DNA of 28,747 bases, from positions 1 through 28,747 of the forward strand of contig JBNJGD010000022.1 of assembly GCA_051747425.1 (NCBI GenBank), read 5' to 3'. This document shows, piece after piece, positions 1 to 6,626 of this stretch. The notes under the pieces are model-generated. The model did not search any database. It saw only the letters and a list, made by a program, of their open reading frames with translations, and had not been told where the DNA came from. A program made the position numbers and the translations under genes. Every line of letters starts with the position of its first letter. Positions within the stretch are counted from its first letter, which is position 1. Origin of the DNA: HTCC5015 sp051747425 (GTDB lineage Bacteria; Pseudomonadota; Gammaproteobacteria; HTCC5015).

Positions 1-1623
1 CTTGCCTTTCTTGACCTTGTAGAGCGGTGGCTGGGCAATGTAGATGTGGCCGCGCTCGACCAGCTCGGGCATCTGCCGGTAGAAGAAAGTCAGCAGGAGT
101 GTGCGAATGTGGGCGCCGTCAACATCGGCGTCCGTCATGATGATGATGCGGTGGTAGCGCAATTTGTCGGGGTCGAATTCCTCATTGCCGATGCCGCAAC
201 CCAGGGCGGTAATCAGCGTGCCGACTTCCACCGAACTGAGCATTTTGTCAAAGCGCGCTTTTTCGACATTGAGGATTTTGCCTTTGAGGGGCAATACCGC
301 TTGGGTGCGACGATCCCGGCCCTGTTTGGCCGAGCCGCCCGCGGAGTCGCCCTCCACAATAAACAATTCGGATTGCGCCGGGTCCTTTTCCTGGCAGTCC
401 GCCAGTTTGCCCGGCAGACCGGCGACATCCAGTACGCCCTTGCGGCGGGTCATTTCCCGGGCTTTGCGCGCGGCTTCACGAGCGCGCGCGGCATCCACGA
501 CCTTGTTGGCAATCGCCTTGGCTTCCGTCGGGTGCTCCAGCAGAAACTCGGAGAGTTTATCCGCCATGGCCGACTCGACCACCGCCTTGACCTCCGAGGA
601 AACCAGTTTGTCCTTGGTCTGGGAGGAAAACTTGGGATCCGGCACCTTGACCGAGACCACGGCCACCAATCCCTCGCGGGCGTCGTCGCCACTCACCGAC
701 ACCTTGGCCTTGCTGGCGATGCCCTCGGCGTCGATGTAGTTGTTGAGCGTGCGGGTCAACGCGCCGCGGAAGCCCGCCAGGTGGGTGCCGCCATCGCGCT
801 GGGGAATGTTGTTGGTGTAACAGAAAATGTTCTCCTGGTAGGAGTCATTCCACTGCAGGGCCACTTCGACGCCGATGTCTTCGCGGTTGGTGTCGAAGTG
901 AACGACCTTGTCGTGCAGGGGCGTCTTGTTCTTGCTCAGGTGCTGAACAAAGGCGCTGATTCCGCCCTCGTACTCAAACACATCCTCTTTGCCCTCGGCG
1001 CGCTCGTCACGCAGAACGATGCGCACGCCGGAGTTGAGGAAAGACAGCTCGCGCAGACGCTTGGCGAGGATGTCGTAGTGGTAGGTGACATTGGTAAAGA
1101 TTTCATCGCTGGCCAGAAAGGTGATCTTGGTGCCACTGCGATCGGTTTTCCCCACGGACTGCATCGGTGCATCCGGCACCGAATCGGTGTAGTGCTGGAG
1201 GTATTTCTCGCCATTGCGCTGGATTTCCAGGGTCAACTTGCTAGACAGGGCGTTGACCACCGAAACCCCCACACCGTGAAGACCACCGGAGACTTTGTAG
1301 GAGTTGTCGTCAAACTTACCGCCGGCGTGGAGTACGGTCATAATGACTTCGGCGGCGGAGCGGCCCTCTTCCGGGTGAATGTCCGTGGGAATACCGCGCC
1401 CATTATCGGAGACGGAGACCGATTCGTCGTTGTGAATAACCACGCGAATTTCAGAACAGTGTCCCGCCAGGGCCTCATCGATGGAGTTATCCACCACCTC
1501 GAAGACCATGTGGTGGAGGCCGGTACCATCGTCGGTATCGCCGATGTACATCCCCGGGCGCTTGCGCACCGCATCCAGTCCCTTGAGTACTTTAATGCTC
1601 GACGAATCGTAGTTTTCGCTCAT
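1..1623 (-). CDS. gyrB: DNA gyrase subunit B (partial, C-terminal end outside window)
   Basis: GyrB is the ATPase subunit of DNA gyrase, which introduces negative supercoils with GyrA. The 541 visible codons start MSENYDSSSIKVLKGLDAVRKRP and the frame is still open at base 1, so roughly the last third of the usual ~800 residues is missing. Visible GHKL-ATPase signatures are VDNSIDEALAGH near residue 45, DNGRGIP near 75 and the glycine-rich GGLHGVGVSVVNA lid near 115. The TOPRIM half shows FIVEGDSAGGSAKQGRDR, PLKGKILNVEKA and the metal-binding MTDADVDGAHIRTLLL. The ATG at 1623 has GGAG six bases upstream. It lies 42 bp downstream of recF, completing the dnaA-dnaN-recF-gyrB order. Nothing unusual in the visible part; assignment is certain from motifs. 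Confidence 0.98.
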   Translation of the reverse strand, partial: MSENYDSSSIKVLKGLDAVRKRPGMYIGDTDDGTGLHHMVFEVVDNSIDEALAGHCSEIRVVIHNDESVSVSDNGRGIPTDIHPEEGRSAAEVIMTVLHAGGKFDDNSYKVSGGLHGVGVSVVNALSSKLTLEIQRNGEKYLQHYTDSVPDAPMQSVGKTDRSGTKITFLASDEIFTNVTYHYDILAKRLRELSFLNSGVRIVLRDERAEGKEDVFEYEGGISAFVQHLSKNKTPLHDKVVHFDTNREDIGVEVALQWNDSYQENIFCYTNNIPQRDGGTHLAGFRGALTRTLNNYIDAEGIASKAKVSVSGDDAREGLVAVVSVKVPDPKFSSQTKDKLVSSEVKAVVESAMADKLSEFLLEHPTEAKAIANKVVDAARAREAARKAREMTRRKGVLDVAGLPGKLADCQEKDPAQSELFIVEGDSAGGSAKQGRDRRTQAVLPLKGKILNVEKARFDKMLSSVEVGTLITALGCGIGNEEFDPDKLRYHRIIIMTDADVDGAHIRTLLLTFFYRQMPELVERGHIYIAQPPLYKVKKGK

Positions 1624-1665
1624 AGTTTCTCCAGTGCGACACCCCGGTATCGGTGTGCTCGCGAA

Positions 1666-2742
1666 TTATATCACTGCTTCTACTGCTCCGTGTTCCACGT
1701 GGAACACACTGTGGCTGTCCCAGCCTTCCAGCGGAATCAGGTCCGCTTCAATGCAGCTGACCAACACCTGGGAGCCCATCTCTGCCAGCAAACGCATCAA
1801 GGACTTTCGATGATAACCATCGAGCTCGGCAGGGAGGTCATCGATGATGATAACGCAGGGCGTCCGGTTGTGCTCTTGAAACAGGGCAGCCTGGGCCAAG
1901 CGAAGTGCAGAGACTAACATTTTTTGCTGTCCACGGGAGATTTCAGCCTGCGCCTTGTAGCCATTGACCTTAACGGACAGGTCCGCCCGATGGGGGCCGT
2001 AGGCAGTAAAACCGCGGTAGCGATCGCGATCGCGTTGATCGCTCAGCGTTTCGGCCAGGGTCCGGGAAACATCCCAGCCCGGCTGGTAGTGCAGCTCGAT
2101 TGCCTGCTCACCCATAATGGCGGCAATAAAGGGGGGTAAGGCTTTGCGCAATGAGTCGACATAGGCCTCGCGCTGCTCGTGGATCACCGAGGCCGCCTGA
2201 CTCAACTCGGCGTCCCAGGCGCCATCCATCCGGCGGTCCTTTTGCTTGAGAGCACTGTTGCGCTGCTGGAGTGCCCGCCGATAGCGCAGCCACGCTGTGT
2301 AAAAGCGAGGTTCCACGTGGAACACACCCCAGTTGAGAAACTGGCGGCGATGGCCAGGACCAGCGGTTAAAAGAAAATGCGAATCGGGATGAATGACCTG
2401 CAAAGGAACCCAGCGGGCCATGTCGGTCACCCTGTGAACCCGCTCGCCGGCGACTTTCATCAGGGTGTTGTGGCGATCGCGTTGTACCCCGAGGAGATGC
2501 TCCCGGCCATCCGGGCCGCTGACCCTGGCGGTAATAATGCAGCGCTCGGCCCCGTGGCGGAGGCAATCGCGGAAGCGCGCAGTGCGGAAGGAGCGTCCCG
2601 TTGAGAGCCAGTGGAGGGCCTCAAAAACACTGGTCTTGCCGGAGGCGTTAGCGCCGTAAAAAACATTGAGGCGGGGGGAAAGAACAATATCGACCGCCTC
2701 AAGGCGGCGGAAATTCTGGATGGTGACCCGACCAACTGTCAC
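1666..2742 (-). CDS. recF: DNA replication and repair protein RecF
   Basis: RecF is an SMC-like ATP-binding protein that, with RecO and RecR, loads RecA at single-strand gaps. I choose the GTG at 2742, giving 358 residues beginning MTVGRVTIQNFRRLEAV; E. coli RecF has 357 and the family starts a few residues before the xNFRxL motif. A longer frame from a GTG at 2802 would add 20 residues that do not look like RecF and would begin inside a hairpin. Motifs: Walker A GANASGKT near residue 36 (usually GxNGSGKT, so one Gly is Ala), GRSFRT, the ABC-type signature SRGQQKMLVSALRLAQ and Walker B CVIIIDDLPAELD. The gene carries two parS-like sites. The Shine-Dalgarno is weak, so the start is less certain than the gene. 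Confidence 0.95.
   Translation of the reverse strand: MTVGRVTIQNFRRLEAVDIVLSPRLNVFYGANASGKTSVFEALHWLSTGRSFRTARFRDCLRHGAERCIITARVSGPDGREHLLGVQRDRHNTLMKVAGERVHRVTDMARWVPLQVIHPDSHFLLTAGPGHRRQFLNWGVFHVEPRFYTAWLRYRRALQQRNSALKQKDRRMDGAWDAELSQAASVIHEQREAYVDSLRKALPPFIAAIMGEQAIELHYQPGWDVSRTLAETLSDQRDRDRYRGFTAYGPHRADLSVKVNGYKAQAEISRGQQKMLVSALRLAQAALFQEHNRTPCVIIIDDLPAELDGYHRKSLMRLLAEMGSQVLVSCIEADLIPLEGWDSHSVFHVEHGAVEAVI
1690..1707. promoter_or_regulatory. parS: parS centromere site 1
   Basis: Perfect 18-bp palindrome GTGTTCCACGTGGAACAC near the 3' end of recF. Its inner 16 bp TGTTCCACGTGGAACA match the parS motif known for ParB of pseudomonads and relatives. The cognate parA and parB lie at 14134-15855. 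ParB would load here as a CTP-dependent clamp and organise the origin region for segregation; that role is inferred from the motif. Confidence 0.92.
2309..2324. promoter_or_regulatory. parS: parS centromere site 2
   Basis: GGTTCCACGTGGAACA differs from the parS consensus only at its first base; the inner 14 bp (2310-2323) are a perfect palindrome. It lies inside recF, about 620 bp from the first site. Two copies of this motif within one 1.1-kb gene are very unlikely by chance. Confidence 0.88.
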
Positions 2743-2767
2743 TGTCGCTGACCGGAAATGAAGCGCA

Positions 2768-2798
2768 TAAAACAAAGGTGGCGCTCGATGAGCGCCAC
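2768..2798 (-). terminator. Probable intrinsic terminator between dnaN and recF
   Basis: A perfect 9-bp inverted repeat, GTGGCGCTC (2778-2786) and GAGCGCCAC (2790-2798), encloses a 3-base loop. Read on the minus strand it is followed by CTTTGTTTTA, a mostly T tract. It lies 30 bp after the dnaN stop and before the chosen recF start, so it could terminate or attenuate transcription from dnaN into recF. Confidence 0.65.
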
Positions 2799-2828
2799 GC
2801 ACAGTGAATCTGGAAGTGAAGTGAACAT

Positions 2829-3929
2829 TTAGAGCCGCATCGGCATGATGACATATTTGGCGGTCTGCTCTCCCACCTCTTCCACCAGACAGGAGCTGTT
2901 GGCGTCCTTGAGGGCAATGGTGACCACATCCTCGGAGAGGTTATTGAGGACATCCAGCATGTAGTTCACATTAAAGCCGATCTCCATATCCTCACCCTGG
3001 TACTGAACCTCGAGCTGCTCTTCGGCTTCCTCCTGGTCAGGGTTGTTGGTCATGATGGTCAAGGCATTGCCGCTGACCATCAGGCGAACGCCCTTGTACT
3101 TCTCGTTGGAGAGGACCGAGGTCCGGGTCAGTGCCTGTTTCAGCTCCAGTTTGTCGACACTGACGACCTTGTCGCAATTGGCCGGCATCACGCGCTGATA
3201 GTCGGGGAAACGACCGTCGATCAATTTGGAGGTAAAGCGCAAGTCACCCAAATCCACCTGGATGTGGTTGCTGCTCAAACTGATATTGGCATCACCGCCC
3301 TCTTCGTCCAGCAAGCGGGACAATTCCTGGACCCCCTTGCGCGGGATGATTACCTGACGGCTTTCGGGGACATCGATGCCCACTTCCGCCTCGCACAGTG
3401 CCAGGCGGTGACCGTCGGTGGCCACAGCGCGGGCAATGCTGCCGGATAATTCCAACATCAGGCCGTTGAGGTAGTAGCGCACATCCTGTTGCGCCATGGC
3501 AAAGGCCGACTTCTCAATGATTTTGCGCAGCGTGCTTTGGGGCAGGGTAAAACTGGAAGTGCCCTCTACCTTTTCAATCTGGGGAAAATCAGCAGCCGGT
3601 AGCGTGGCCAGTTTGAAGCGACTGCGACCCGAAGTGAGAGTGGCTCTGTCGCCCTCGATCAGCAGCGATATGTCAGCCCCGTCGGGCAGGTTTTTGCAAA
3701 TATCGAGAAGCTTGCGACCCGGCAAGGTAATTTCACCCTCCTGATCCACAGGCAACACACTTTTGGCCACCAGTTCGGTTTCCAGGTCGGTGGCTGTCAT
3801 CTGCATTTCACCGCCCACTGCCTGAATCAGAACATTGCCAAGTGCAGGCATGGTGTTTTTCCGCTCTACCGCACCAATGACTTTTTGCAGAGGTGTTAAC
3901 AGGCTTTCGCGTGACAAATTGAGCTTCAT
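2829..3929 (-). CDS. dnaN: DNA polymerase III beta sliding clamp
   Basis: DnaN forms the ring-shaped dimer that tethers DNA polymerase III and other partners to DNA. The 366-residue product equals the E. coli length. It begins MKLNLSRESLLTPLQKVIGAVERKNTMP and ends with the canonical YVIMPMRL tail that forms part of the partner-binding pocket. Three repeated clamp domains of about 120 residues are expected and the length fits. The gene lies downstream of dnaA, separated by the A+T-rich putative origin, so it probably has transcription start points of its own in that gap. The Shine-Dalgarno before ATG 3929 is weak. Identity is certain. Confidence 0.98.
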   Translation of the reverse strand: MKLNLSRESLLTPLQKVIGAVERKNTMPALGNVLIQAVGGEMQMTATDLETELVAKSVLPVDQEGEITLPGRKLLDICKNLPDGADISLLIEGDRATLTSGRSRFKLATLPAADFPQIEKVEGTSSFTLPQSTLRKIIEKSAFAMAQQDVRYYLNGLMLELSGSIARAVATDGHRLALCEAEVGIDVPESRQVIIPRKGVQELSRLLDEEGGDANISLSSNHIQVDLGDLRFTSKLIDGRFPDYQRVMPANCDKVVSVDKLELKQALTRTSVLSNEKYKGVRLMVSGNALTIMTNNPDQEEAEEQLEVQYQGEDMEIGFNVNYMLDVLNNLSEDVVTIALKDANSSCLVEEVGEQTAKYVIMPMRL

Positions 3930-3937
3930 AGTCCGTA

Positions 3938-4050
3938 CCTAATTAATAATAAAAACTCTTTATATATAAAACTTACTGTTATTATTAAGGGCCAATTTTT
4001 CTGTTAGTAAGTTTTTAAAACCCTTAAAAATCATTAACTTACAGTTTAAA
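3938..4050. other. A+T-rich stretch, probable DNA-unwinding element
   Basis: Runs of A and T dominate, including TATATATAAAA at 3961-3971. The motif ACTTACTGTT (3971-3980) recurs as ACTTACAGTT (4037-4046), and AAAACTTACT (3968-3977) is exactly inverted as AGTAAGTTTT (4006-4015). Iterated A+T-rich motifs beside DnaA boxes are typical of the unwinding element of an origin. The stretch probably also contains dnaN promoters. Confidence 0.65.
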
Positions 4051-4089
4051 CGCCTGTTTGCGCCGGAGGGTGTAAGCGGCTGGGTTACC

Positions 4090-4098
4090 TGTGGATAA
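4090..4098 (-). promoter_or_regulatory. DnaA box 1
   Basis: TGTGGATAA on the plus strand is an exact TTATCCACA DnaA box on the minus strand. It overlaps the left arm of the 10-bp inverted repeat that pairs it with box 2. Confidence 0.85.
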
Positions 4099-4123
4099 AA
4101 TGTCTATATCCAGGTTGGTCATT

Positions 4124-4132
4124 TTATCCCCA
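4124..4132 (+). promoter_or_regulatory. DnaA box 2 (one mismatch)
   Basis: TTATCCCCA has one mismatch to TTATCCACA. It lies opposite in orientation to box 1, with 25 bp between them, and overlaps the right arm of the inverted repeat. Confidence 0.65.
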
Positions 4133-4169
4133 GCTTCACACACCTTTGGTGCACAAACTTATACCGAGT

Positions 4170-4178
4170 TTATCCACA
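4170..4178 (+). promoter_or_regulatory. DnaA box 3
   Basis: Exact TTATCCACA, 30 bp from the dnaA stop codon and in the same orientation as box 2. Confidence 0.85.
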
Positions 4179-4207
4179 GCGCCAGAGGGCCACAAACCGG
4201 CTTGCCA

Positions 4208-5560
4208 TCAACTGCTCAGCATGCGGAGCAAACTCTGGAAATCCTCATTGATGCGACCGTCCTCCTGGCGCAATTCACGCACCTTGTTGCGAGCATAGAG
4301 TACCGTGGTGTGGTCGCGCCCGCCAAAAGCGTGGCCTATTTCGGGAAGACTGTGGTTGGTTAACTCCGAAGCCAGTGCCATGGCAATCTGCCGCGGCCGG
4401 GTTACCGAGCGGCTGCGACTTTTGGAGAGCAGGTCCGATACCCGGATCTTGTAGTAGTCCGCCACCGTCCGTTGAATATTCTCGAGCGTCACCAGGCGAT
4501 CCTGGGAGGCGATCTGGTCGCGCAGCTGCTCGCGGGCAAAATCGACGGTGATGTCCCTGCCGGTAAACTGACTGTTGGCGATCACCCGCTTCATGGCCCC
4601 TTCGAGTTCCCGCACATTCGAGCGCACTTTTTGGGCAATGAAAAAGGCGACATCGTCGCTCATGTCGATATTGGCCAGTTCCGCCTTGCTCTTGAGAATC
4701 GCCACGCGCTCTTCGAGCTCGGGCGGTTCAATGGCTACGGTCAAACCCCAGCCAAACCGGGATTTAAGCCGTTCCTCGAGGCCATCAACTTCCTTCGGGT
4801 AGCGGTCACAGGTGAGAATCATCTGCTGCTTGCGCTCCAGCAAAGCATTAAAGGTGTGAAAAAACTCCTCCTGGGAGCGTTCCTTGCCGGCAAAAAACTG
4901 GATGTCATCGATCAGCAAGGTGTCTACCGAGCGGTAGAGGCGTTTGAATTCGTCGATGGCGTTGTGTTGAAGCGCTTTGACCATATCGCCGACAAAACGC
5001 TCGGAGTGGAGATAAACCACCCGGGCTTTTGGGTTGCGTTCGAGTATGGCGTGACCCACGGCGTGCATCAGGTGGGTTTTGCCCAAACCGACGCCGCCGT
5101 AGAGAAAGAGGGGGTTGTAGAAGTTGTCACCGGGCGCTTTGGCCACATGCAGTGCCGCCGCCTTGGCCATCTGGTTGGATTTACCCTCGACGAAACTGCT
5201 GAAAGTGTGGCCCTCTTCCAGGTTGTGGTTGACCGGGGGTTCGGGGACTTCAACCGGGCCACGGGTCTCGATTTTTGTCGGCGTGCTGCGCCTGGGGGGG
5301 GTGGCTGGCGCCTGACCCTGGCTGCCAATGCTGATTTCCAGTCGTCCCACGCCAATGTCGTCCATGCCGGCCAGCAACTGCTCGATTCGCTCGCGGTGTT
5401 TTTCCTCCACCCAGTTGCGCACAAACTGATTGGGTGCCAACAGTCGCAAAACATCGTCCTCGACCCTCGCCTGCAGCGGACGAATCCACACATTGAGGTC
5501 GTGGTCGGACAATTCGTTTTCGAGCTGGCTGAGACAGCGTTGCCACACCTCGACAGTCAA
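4208..5560 (-). CDS. dnaA: Chromosomal replication initiator DnaA
   Basis: DnaA binds DnaA boxes, melts the origin and helps load DnaB helicase. The 450-residue product has domain I (MTVEVWQRCLSQLENEL, residues 1-75), a short Pro/Thr-rich linker (80-115), an AAA+ domain with Walker A GGVGLGKT (155-162) and Walker B LLIDD (215-219), and a DNA-binding domain IV ending with GRDHTTVLYARNKV from residue 414. The start is TTG: the codon at 5560 is preceded by GGAG at 7-base spacing, an in-frame TAA lies two codons upstream, and the family normally begins xVExWxxC. E. coli is shorter only in linker-independent terms (467 residues there, longer domain II). The gene reads toward the putative origin downstream of it. 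Confidence 0.98.
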   Translation of the reverse strand: MTVEVWQRCLSQLENELSDHDLNVWIRPLQARVEDDVLRLLAPNQFVRNWVEEKHRERIEQLLAGMDDIGVGRLEISIGSQGQAPATPPRRSTPTKIETRGPVEVPEPPVNHNLEEGHTFSSFVEGKSNQMAKAAALHVAKAPGDNFYNPLFLYGGVGLGKTHLMHAVGHAILERNPKARVVYLHSERFVGDMVKALQHNAIDEFKRLYRSVDTLLIDDIQFFAGKERSQEEFFHTFNALLERKQQMILTCDRYPKEVDGLEERLKSRFGWGLTVAIEPPELEERVAILKSKAELANIDMSDDVAFFIAQKVRSNVRELEGAMKRVIANSQFTGRDITVDFAREQLRDQIASQDRLVTLENIQRTVADYYKIRVSDLLSKSRSRSVTRPRQIAMALASELTNHSLPEIGHAFGGRDHTTVLYARNKVRELRQEDGRINEDFQSLLRMLSS

Positions 5561-5731
5561 GGGTTAACTCCAGATTCAGTTTGGGGTGATGATGTTTTCG
5601 AAAGATCGATTTTACTGTTCGGGGCGCTTCATAGCCATACCTATATATAGTGGTCTGTTTGAAGTTCAGGCACTAGTCCAGACCGCTGTTCCGGACTCTG
5701 GCCAAAAAAGGGCATAAAACCCTGATTATTC
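5561..5731 (-). promoter_or_regulatory. dnaA upstream/leader region
   Basis: Non-coding DNA upstream of dnaA. The GGAG at 5568-5571 (minus strand) fixes the TTG start. A TATATATAG stretch at 5642-5650 may serve as a -10 region, but I found no convincing -35 for it. GGTCTG (5652-5657) and CAGACC (5680-5685) form an inverted repeat upstream. No DnaA box is visible, so classical DnaA autoregulation from this gap is not supported by sequence. Confidence 0.4.
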
Positions 5732-5760
5732 TTGACAATTGGGGGCGAATCCCCTAATTT
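5732..5760 (+). promoter_or_regulatory. Probable rpmH promoter
   Basis: A perfect -35 TTGACA (5732-5737) is followed by a 17-bp spacer and TAATTT (5755-5760), a poor but A+T-rich -10. The spacer contains the inverted repeat GGGG...CCCC around CGAAT. Transcription would start near 5767, giving an 80-base leader before rpmH. Confidence 0.55.
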
Positions 5761-5846
5761 GCGCGGTCTTTTGAGGTCGCGGACCCGGAGTCTGGCGGCC
5801 AAATCCAATCGATTGCCCACACGGGCCTATTGCAAGGTGTAGTTCC

Positions 5847-5981
5847 ATGAAGCGTACATTTCAGCCCAGCAACCTTCGCCGCAAGCGCACCCACGGTTTC
5901 CGCGCGCGCATGGCCACCAAGAACGGCCGCAAAGTACTGGCTCGCCGTCGCGCCAAAGGCCGTCACAGCCTCACGGCCTAA
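5847..5981 (+). CDS. rpmH: 50S ribosomal protein L34
   Basis: L34 is a small, strongly basic protein of the large ribosomal subunit. The 44-residue product starts MKRTFQPSNLRRKRTHGFR and ends GRHSLTA; the length and the RKRTHGFRARM core are typical of the family. It is the first gene of the rightward cluster and precedes rnpA by 43 bp, the usual order. A probable promoter is at 5732-5760. Identity is certain. Confidence 0.98.
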   Translation: MKRTFQPSNLRRKRTHGFRARMATKNGRKVLARRRAKGRHSLTA

Positions 5982-5990
5982 GTGACATCC

Positions 5991-6014
5991 GGGGTTTCGC
6001 CAGTGCGAAGCCCC
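5991..6014 (+). other. Intercistronic hairpin between rpmH and rnpA
   Basis: GGGGTTTCGC (5991-6000) pairs with GCGAAGCCCC (6005-6014) through ten base pairs, one of them G-U, around a CAGT loop. No T tract follows, so it is not a normal terminator. It may protect the abundant rpmH message or reduce downstream rnpA expression, as an attenuator does in this position in other bacteria. Confidence 0.6.
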
Positions 6015-6024
6015 GACTTGCATT

Positions 6025-6375
6025 GTGACACTGACACGCCAGGCGACGCTTACCGGCCCCCGCGACTTCAGCTTTGTTTTTGCCAAAGCCAAAAAGGTTT
6101 ACGGTCCGCACTTGACCGTACTGGTTCGCCCCACGGATCGGGCGCATCCCCGGCTGGGTCTGGCCATTTCCAAAAAACACACAAAAACGGCCATCTGCCG
6201 CAATCTGGTTCGCCGTATCGTCAAGGAAAGTTTTCGTCACAATGCCGGTCATCTTGGCGGACTGGATATTGTAGTATTGTCCAAGCGCGGGGTGGCCCAG
6301 GTCGATCGCCGCGAGTTGCGTCAATCCATCGACAGACAATGGCTGGATGTGATCAAGAAATGCGCTACATCCTGA
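6025..6375 (+). CDS. rnpA: Ribonuclease P protein component
   Basis: RnpA is the protein cofactor of RNase P, which matures tRNA 5' ends with the M1 RNA (not in this window). The GTG at 6025 is the first usable start after an in-frame TGA at 5983-5985 and gives 116 residues, the usual size. The family RNR motif appears as CRNLVRRIVKESFR near residues 58-71, preceded by PRLGLAISKK. The N-terminus LTGPRDFSFVFAKAKK matches the pre-tRNA-binding region. The end overlaps the yidD start by 16 bp, implying translational coupling. Confidence 0.95.
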   Translation: MTLTRQATLTGPRDFSFVFAKAKKVYGPHLTVLVRPTDRAHPRLGLAISKKHTKTAICRNLVRRIVKESFRHNAGHLGGLDIVVLSKRGVAQVDRRELRQSIDRQWLDVIKKCATS

Positions 6376-6626
6376 TAAAGCTGATCTACTGTTACCGCGC
6401 GTTTGTCTCGCCCTTTACCCGGCCCGCTTGCGGTTATGTTCCCACTTGCTCCGAATACGCCGTCGAGGCGATTCAAAGCCATGGCGCCCTGCGCGGCAGC
6501 TGGCTGGCCGCACGCCGGATAAGCCGCTGTCACCCCCTGGCCAAAGGCGGGTTTGATCCGGTGCCTGAAAAGCCGCGCCACTCTACTTCTTGCCACTGTT
6601 CAACCAAAGGTTCCTCCCGTGGATAA
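6360..6626 (+). CDS. yidD: Membrane protein insertion efficiency factor YidD
   Basis: YidD is a small membrane-associated protein encoded between rnpA and yidC and thought to assist YidC-dependent insertion. The 88-residue frame starts MRYILIKLIYCYRAFVSPF, with an N-terminal amphipathic helix, and contains the family motif CGYVPTCSEYAVEAI and RISRCHPLAKGGFDPVP. The conserved cysteines are all present. It overlaps rnpA by 16 bp at its start and yidC by 8 bp at its end, so the three are probably translated as a coupled unit. The C-terminus HSTSCHCSTKGSSRG is cysteine-rich and variable in the family. Confidence 0.95.
   Translation: MRYILIKLIYCYRAFVSPFTRPACGYVPTCSEYAVEAIQSHGALRGSWLAARRISRCHPLAKGGFDPVPEKPRHSTSCHCSTKGSSRG

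Larger units (their letters stand above)
3930..4207. other. oriC: Candidate chromosomal replication origin (oriC) in the dnaA-dnaN gap
   Basis: This 278-bp non-coding gap has the two parts of a bacterial origin: a strongly A+T-rich half next to dnaN (about 3938-4050) and a half next to dnaA with three DnaA boxes within 90 bp. A 10-bp inverted repeat, GGATAAAATG (4093-4102) and CATTTTATCC (4120-4129), joins two boxes in opposite orientation. I see no GATC in the gap, unlike the enterobacterial Dam/SeqA-controlled oriC. The other candidate gap, dnaA-rpmH, shows no DnaA box. Function is inferred from layout. Confidence 0.8.

Noticed and set aside
1485..1495. TTATCCACC in gyrB as another DnaA box
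   Set aside because: One mismatch within coding sequence and far from the other boxes; expected by chance.
46..1917. Plus-strand open frame of 623 codons opposite gyrB and recF
   Set aside because: It is antisense to gyrB, whose motifs are unmistakable. Long antisense frames are common where GC-rich third positions suppress stops on the other strand, and the predicted protein resembles no family I know.
2022..2040. Cluster of three GATC sites in recF
   Set aside because: It results from Asp/Arg/Gln codons in SDQRDRDRYR, and there is no matching cluster in the origin gap.
4472..5650. Plus-strand open frame of 392 codons opposite dnaA
   Set aside because: It mirrors dnaA in an antisense frame with no independent motif or good ribosome site.
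5982..6359. Long N-terminal extension of yidD overlapping rnpA
   Set aside because: The extension reads rnpA in another frame. The ATG at 6360 gives the normal YidD length and N-terminus.
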